DNA of 58,700 nucleotides from a virus. Below are positions 55,801 to 58,700 of the stretch, in pieces. The stretch covers positions 1 through 58,700 of the IMG/VR virus record IMGVR_UViG_3300022868_000021; one strand, 5' to 3'. The translations under genes and the position numbers were made by a program. How positions within the stretch are numbered: position 1 is the first letter of the stretch; each line of letters begins with the position of its first letter. The notes under the pieces were generated by a model. It saw only the letters and a program-made list of their open reading frames with translations, was not told where the DNA came from and made no database searches.

Positions 55801-56059
55801 AGTCTCCATTAGGATACCAGATAGCATCGATACCGTCAATCATCATATCACCACCAGGAGCAATAGCATCTTTTACAGTATATCCGTTCATACATCTGTC
55901 TATCTGCTTACTCCACCATGCAACATCTATAAAGTAGTTTCCTTTCTTGAGAAATTCCTTATCGATAGTCTCAGGAGTCTTGTGAAAATAATCCTGTGGA
56001 TCAGGAAGATCTTCTTCAAAAACAACTGGACTGAATCTTTTACTATTAACGAATTTCAT
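52808..56059 (-). CDS. terL: Terminase large subunit with intein
   Basis: 1083 residues before splicing. The ATPase half has a terminase-type Walker A, KCRQIGISEKG around residues 158-168, a Walker B FVVWYEE at about 255-261, and a coupling motif FIGTAGEMDEG near 293-303. The nuclease half begins with the metal-binding strand GCDSYDQDEA, but this is split by an intein occupying residues 474-870. After removal the protein is 686 residues, normal for TerL. The enzyme drives ATP-powered DNA packaging through the portal and cuts the concatemer. Downstream order of portal, scaffold and capsid genes confirms the call. The intein separates the active-site Cys-Asp strand from the ATPase half, so splicing is needed for nuclease function. 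Confidence 0.9.
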   Translation of the reverse strand: MKFVNSKRFSPVVFEEDLPDPQDYFHKTPETIDKEFLKKGNYFIDVAWWSKQIDRCMNGYTVKDAIAPGGDMMIDGIDAIWYPNGDCYIPLYDLLIKDRTVWISGRHYFYLNFWPIYGTKKGSKSKGLTNPRFLGMDFFFAMRVEMMFDQNKDGQELKCRQIGISEKGAGMVIGYNYTFYPDSQNLIIGGVQADADHTMQRTIEGLDNLANTQFYKERKRGGDSKKYVKAKNYGAEIYSLTAKNDFQTASRFSPFVVWYEEIGKGVKGWSLEVAKYIDPSIETEGEKTGWQFFIGTAGEMDEGIYDLELRHYNPEEYNILSFDNVFEKENPDQSVKVGHFTGKDWYLKVDEDGNPLRRESRMDILRRRSLKKPEDRYKFITQRPIYASEAFLTTVAGFFGEYKIQLLNARKTQLRTKKELQVVRTGRLEFIEGTNWKKGFKFEPDETNGWLKIIEEPELDEKDHHYRGLYRGGCLLPGEKVITNDGLKNAENVFENDKLVNEYGDYVEIQNFFKRMKIDSDVYTIKSGNTFRTNTVTEEHPVLITKPKFHSDKTVNEDAFDFSYEQAKDINVGDWTRVPNLYNKESKDLIMCSLWDDENCRIDRRIDNPLFDKDFWWFVGLWLGDGYCDNHYKKISISINSKESFYLKKLEEIVLRLFNRKVSCRKRNGSTECTFSISQLNLFLTKHFGKYSYGKRIPEWAKYIKKDLKRSLMLGYLDSDGCISKHLRGYYNIQYISVNLELLESIQDIGFSLGIVSSLCKLRDASVHIFPGNPKKSKTRECYQLRFTHHDTLNLVEQLDCKNDLKIQRIDFKNLPKVRRRPKDSCFLSADNRFIYFKIKNIEKEKYTGTVYNFECDTHTYIGHHIGYHNCDSYDQDEAHTSKSKGAMYIKKGFNPYKKESVANLYVAQILERPSVEHGGAEAFYLHCAMAGIWFGCFGNINIEYSNLRIFQWFSDHGYDFLLKERPRLAFAGMIGKSQVSNRYGTDRALKPQILAIGSSSLTEDSINNMYFIEMVVALAQYRYDPSGKKYNCDITIAFCETEVGMKEDELIPVTKVDAHKETDKKGFLVYKRSANGISSKFV
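53450..54640 (-). other. LAGLIDADG intein inside terL
   Basis: 397 residues (474-870 of the precursor). Splice block A is CLLPGEKV, with Cys1 as nucleophile; block B is TVTEEHPV; the endonuclease blocks are LWLGDGYC and LGYLDSDGC; the C-terminal blocks are GTVYNFECDTHTYIG and GYHN, with the terminal Asn followed by Cys +1 of the extein. All residues needed for splicing are present. Both LAGLIDADG helices keep the key acidic residue, so homing activity is plausible. Base composition is visibly A/T-richer than the flanking terL sequence, in line with acquisition as a mobile element. Confidence 0.92.
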
Positions 56060-56065
56060 ACTTTA

Positions 56066-56698
56066 TTATTTACGAAAGTCTCTACTATCAAATAATCTTA
56101 ACCCTGATCCCTTTTTTACTTCTATCTCCTCTTGAGATATTTTTTCTCTGATCTGCTGCTCCAGGGTGATAATGTCACTGGCTCTTTTTAATGCTTCTAT
56201 CTTGGCCTTGCTGTTATCGATATCTATCACAATATCTACATAGGCCTTCTCTCTTCTGTCATTGCCTTCTGCATCTTTAAAATCTACTGTGATCTCTTGT
56301 GTTACCTTTTCCTTCTTAGTGAAGGGTATCTTCTGGATATGCTCTTTAAGCTCTTCTAGATCTCCTTTGATGGAAAGATAGAATCTCTCTGTAGAGGTGT
56401 GGTTGTCTCTTATAAACTGATCTATAAAGGCCTGGACCTTCTTGTTCTTCTCTGCCTTCTCCCAATCGAATTCCTGGAAGTATTCCCTGGCCACCCTATC
56501 CTTACGTTCCTTTAATAGGAGATAGTGTAAGGGGTGATCTTTTATATAGGTATGGTATGTGTACTTGGTGATGTCATGGAAGAATCCTTTGTCAGCAGAC
56601 TTATCAAAAGAATATAAGCTTTTAACAACAGAGAAAGACATTGCTTCAGGAGTTACTTCTACCTGACCTGTTTCCTTATCTAGTGTTATAAAACTCAT
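56066..56698 (-). CDS. Protein upstream of TerL, small-terminase candidate
   Basis: 210 residues, mostly charged helices (DWEKAEKNKKVQAFIDQFIR, TEDLEELKEHIQ-type stretch, and KIEALKRASDIITLEQQIRE) with a short beta part (VTQEITVDFKDAEG, then KAYVDIVIDID). It ends 6 bases before the terL start and overlaps the gene upstream by 4 bases. The position suits a small terminase subunit, but no DNA-binding helix-turn-helix is evident, so it may instead be a different assembly factor. Confidence 0.5.
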   Translation of the reverse strand: MSFITLDKETGQVEVTPEAMSFSVVKSLYSFDKSADKGFFHDITKYTYHTYIKDHPLHYLLLKERKDRVAREYFQEFDWEKAEKNKKVQAFIDQFIRDNHTSTERFYLSIKGDLEELKEHIQKIPFTKKEKVTQEITVDFKDAEGNDRREKAYVDIVIDIDNSKAKIEALKRASDIITLEQQIREKISQEEIEVKKGSGLRLFDSRDFRK

Positions 56699-56940
56699 AT
56701 CCTTTTAAATATTTGTCTGTTTAGGTAATCGTCTAGCTGTTCTTGAGTCATGTTAGCCTTAATGCCATCGTTTCCTAAGCGTAGTAAGACGATCTTATAA
56801 CTCTTGAAGGTTTTCCTCTTACCCTTACTTTTAGTGAATAAAGGGGCTATTTCAATGATCTTGAATTCCTCTGATCCCCTGACGTAAATAAACTTGTCTC
56901 CTATAGCATATTTACATTCTTTTTCTATGGTGCTTGCCAT
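56695..56940 (-). CDS. Small basic beta-barrel-like protein
   Basis: 81 residues. The strand pattern (CKYAIGDKFIYVRGSEEFKI, IIEIAPLF, TFKSYKIVLLRLG) suggests a small SH3- or KOW-like barrel, followed by a helix (MTQEQLDDYLNRQIFKRI). Basic overall. It overlaps the next gene by 4 bases. About 100 bases upstream contain a weak hairpin (CTCTGAA/TTCAGAG) and no clear promoter. Its function is unknown. Confidence 0.6.
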   Translation of the reverse strand: MASTIEKECKYAIGDKFIYVRGSEEFKIIEIAPLFTKSKGKRKTFKSYKIVLLRLGNDGIKANMTQEQLDDYLNRQIFKRI

Positions 56941-57038
56941 CTGTAATCTTCTTTCTTTTACTCTCTGACTCTGAATAGAAAAATATACTGTTCAGAGATA
57001 TCTTGATCTTGAATCTTTTGAAAAACCTTCTTATCCCT

Positions 57039-57404
57039 TTAGGCAGTCTCATCTTCCTTGGCATTTTCTACCAGTTGCTTAACAACAGCACCAATAGCCA
57101 TCAATAGACCATCGATAAATGCTTTCTGATTCTCTTTGCTAAACCAGTTGATATTAACAATCTCCTGGATGACACCGGCAAGAGCTAAGACTGCTCCCTG
57201 ATAATCCTCATCTAACAATAGTAAAAGGATATCGTTGATAGGTTTGTGGTAAGTTACCGGGATGTATTTTTCGAATACTAACTTGTCAAGCAGGGGAAGA
57301 CCCTTGTTAATAAGCTGATCTGATACAAATTCTTTCCATCCTTTTTCGTCAATGAGTTCATCGAAGAAATCTTGACTTCTTGTCATTACTTGTTCTGTTA
57401 TCAT
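57039..57404 (-). CDS. Hypothetical protein next to the membrane protein
   Basis: 121 residues. Helical, with moderately hydrophobic stretches (HKPINDILLLLLDEDYQGAV and QKAFIDGLLMAIGAVVKQLV) that could be amphipathic or membrane-associated, and an acidic end. It starts 10 bases after the stop of the two-helix membrane protein, so the two are probably expressed together. It might be a partner in lysis, but there is no catalytic motif for a lysin. Confidence 0.6.
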   Translation of the reverse strand: MITEQVMTRSQDFFDELIDEKGWKEFVSDQLINKGLPLLDKLVFEKYIPVTYHKPINDILLLLLDEDYQGAVLALAGVIQEIVNINWFSKENQKAFIDGLLMAIGAVVKQLVENAKEDETA

Positions 57405-57414
57405 AATATTGAAT

Positions 57415-57741
57415 TTATACTGCCTTGTTCTTAGACAGCGAATTAATAATCTTGTTAATATTCCTCTCTAACCAACTTGGCTTAGCCTCCTTCTCACTGA
57501 TCTTCTCATTAGTAGTTGTAACAGAGCTTAGAGCTATCGTAGAGACACATAAAGCATCTAAGGCACCTATAGTGATACCTACCCACAAAGGAGCTGATAA
57601 TGGTACAGCTATGGATCCTAAAATAGATACTAAGACCGTACCTACCTGTGCATAGAACCGTATCCTCTTCCAGAAGTCCGGAGTCTCAGAAGTTAGCCTT
57701 TCATAGACTATATTTTTTGTTAGTACTTCTTTAGCAGTCAT
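57415..57741 (-). CDS. Small two-helix membrane protein, possible holin
   Basis: 108 residues. Two hydrophobic segments are visible, about residues 30-50 (VGTVLVSILGSIAVPLSAPL) and 52-72 (VGITIGALDALCVSTIAL), joined by a very short turn, with charged ends on both sides (WKRIRF before, KISEKEAKPSWLERNINK after). Two-segment small proteins with charged C-termini are typical of class II holins. A holin role fits the late expression and the small neighbour gene, but a non-lytic membrane protein is equally consistent with the sequence. Confidence 0.5.
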   Translation of the reverse strand: MTAKEVLTKNIVYERLTSETPDFWKRIRFYAQVGTVLVSILGSIAVPLSAPLWVGITIGALDALCVSTIALSSVTTTNEKISEKEAKPSWLERNINKIINSLSKNKAV

Positions 57742-57752
57742 AACTTATATTT

Positions 57753-58700
57753 TTATGGTAATCCTGTTTGTGATACAGCTGTTATTTTTACTGTTGCCAT
57801 CCAGTTAACATAAATGCCACTATTTCCTGAATCTGTCACTTCCACTACAAGTGCCTCATTCGTATCATCAGCAGCAACCCTTATATTAAAATTTCCGTCT
57901 GTTTCATAATTTATAACAGGAGTACCAGATCTTAATGTAGTATTTCCTGCATCATCTCTTGTTATACATCCATCAAGAATATAATATGAAAAACTTGTTC
58001 CAGTTACACTCCCTGTACCAGATACCTGAACAGAAAATGTCCATGTTGTTGATGCTGGAATAATCATTTGCTTTGTTAATCCATCAAGAAATAAATCATG
58101 CCAAGCAGATGTTGCTGTATGATGAACTGTATCATGGACATTATATATAATATCTTGTGTTGAACCGTAAGTATAAGAATAGTTTTCTGGTCTTTGTCTT
58201 GAATAACCCTCTTCTACAAGCCAGTTACCTTTAAGGATAACACCACCACTCTCAGCAACCAATTCCGTACTATCCCCTGCATCTGAAACAAAATTTATAA
58301 CTCCCTTGTTACTGCCTGCCACACCTATTGTTATGGTATCGATAACCCTTGCTGTCTGTACCTGTAAATCGTTATCAAAGACAAAGCGATCCTCGTCTTC
58401 CATATACGTCAATGTACCATCATTTGTCTCTCCTCTCCAAGTCATAACATAGTCTGTCCCTGCCAGATCATTAAACCATTTTATCTCCTGATCGTAGAAA
58501 TCTGCAACAGTAGTAGCTGTTCCTGCATCGCTAGGAACCTTTAACTGAAAGTAAGGATCAGCAGCATATATTGTCTGTACTGATGCTGTCTGTACTGTAG
58601 TTGCATTGTCAGCTTGCCATTGTGTTACAAATGAATTAGCATTAGTACCAGGATCATTAAATAATAAATATCCATCAAGAGTTGTATTTTTAGCAGCAAG
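57753..58700 (-). CDS. Beta-rich virion or fibre-like protein, 5'-truncated by window edge
   Basis: The frame is open from the stop at 57753 to the right edge, giving at least 315 residues; the internal Met at 58445 is not the start, because 85 in-frame codons continue upstream without a stop. The sequence is Thr-, Ser-, Gly- and Asp-rich with strong beta character (IDTITIGVAGSNKGVINFVS, then TTWTFSVQVSGTGSVTGTS). It resembles carbohydrate-binding or fibre-type modules and is similar in composition to the fibre gene at 9.2 kb. It lies upstream of the membrane protein gene on the same strand. Confidence 0.65.
   Translation of the reverse strand, partial: LAAKNTTLDGYLLFNDPGTNANSFVTQWQADNATTVQTASVQTIYAADPYFQLKVPSDAGTATTVADFYDQEIKWFNDLAGTDYVMTWRGETNDGTLTYMEDEDRFVFDNDLQVQTARVIDTITIGVAGSNKGVINFVSDAGDSTELVAESGGVILKGNWLVEEGYSRQRPENYSYTYGSTQDIIYNVHDTVHHTATSAWHDLFLDGLTKQMIIPASTTWTFSVQVSGTGSVTGTSFSYYILDGCITRDDAGNTTLRSGTPVINYETDGNFNIRVAADDTNEALVVEVTDSGNSGIYVNWMATVKITAVSQTGLP

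Noticed and set aside
56940-57039. Promoter ahead of the small gene at 56940
   Set aside because: A TATATTTT string occurs, but no TTG lies 19-21 bases upstream and the last base of the box differs.
58443-58445. Start codon of the right-edge gene at the ATG at 58445
   Set aside because: The frame stays open for 85 more codons to the window edge with protein-like sequence, so this is an internal Met.

Overview
The window looks like one contiguous piece of a large tailed-phage genome (order Caudovirales in the old sense) that infects a member of the Bacteroidota. The phage assignment rests on a terminase large subunit, a portal-like gene, a scaffold-like gene and a capsid-like gene lying in order on the minus strand, followed by tail and virion-interior genes. 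The host assignment rests on three intergenic promoters with the Bacteroidota-type signature (TTG, then 20-21 bases, then TAnnTTTG) and on mostly A/T-rich translation starts. The gene order, the split into two opposed gene blocks, and a giant late gene resemble crAss-like podoviruses (Crassvirales) and their Cellulophaga relatives. I infer that relationship and cannot prove it without a search. Apart from one ligase, no DNA-replication genes are seen, so the full genome must be longer than this window.

Positions 1-8917 (plus strand) form an accessory or early block of tightly packed small genes, many joined by ATGA start/stop overlaps. Recognisable members are a hexapeptide-repeat protein cut by the left edge, a class I methyltransferase, an HNH/NinG-like nuclease, a glycoside hydrolase of family 16, a KTSC-domain protein, a radical-SAM-like protein of the phage Gp37/Gp68 family, a SWIM zinc-finger protein, a WGR-domain ATP-dependent DNA ligase and a J-domain protein. 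This block holds the only long gap, 4913-5474. That gap carries a promoter, a candidate small RNA with two crossing helices, a terminator and a second structured stretch.

Positions 8909-58700 (minus strand, read right to left) form the virion block. It starts with an edge-truncated beta-rich protein, a small two-helix membrane protein and three small genes. Next come TerL (interrupted by a LAGLIDADG intein), the portal, the scaffold, the major capsid protein, three further head or neck proteins, a cluster of neck and tail genes, a 1323-residue tail protein and virion-interior proteins. The 19-kb giant gene (6381 residues) follows, and then a set of tail-appendage genes. Two compact transcription units can be read from the sequence. 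One is scaffold to the 514-residue protein (promoter near 50.13 kb, terminator near 43.83 kb). The other is the appendage genes (promoter near 12.96 kb, terminator near 8.86 kb).

The giant protein contains a superfamily 1 helicase core and two separate HExxH metallopeptidase motifs. It is best read as a polyvalent protein probably carried in the virion and delivered with the DNA. It and the pseudoknot-like small RNA are the most unusual items in the window.
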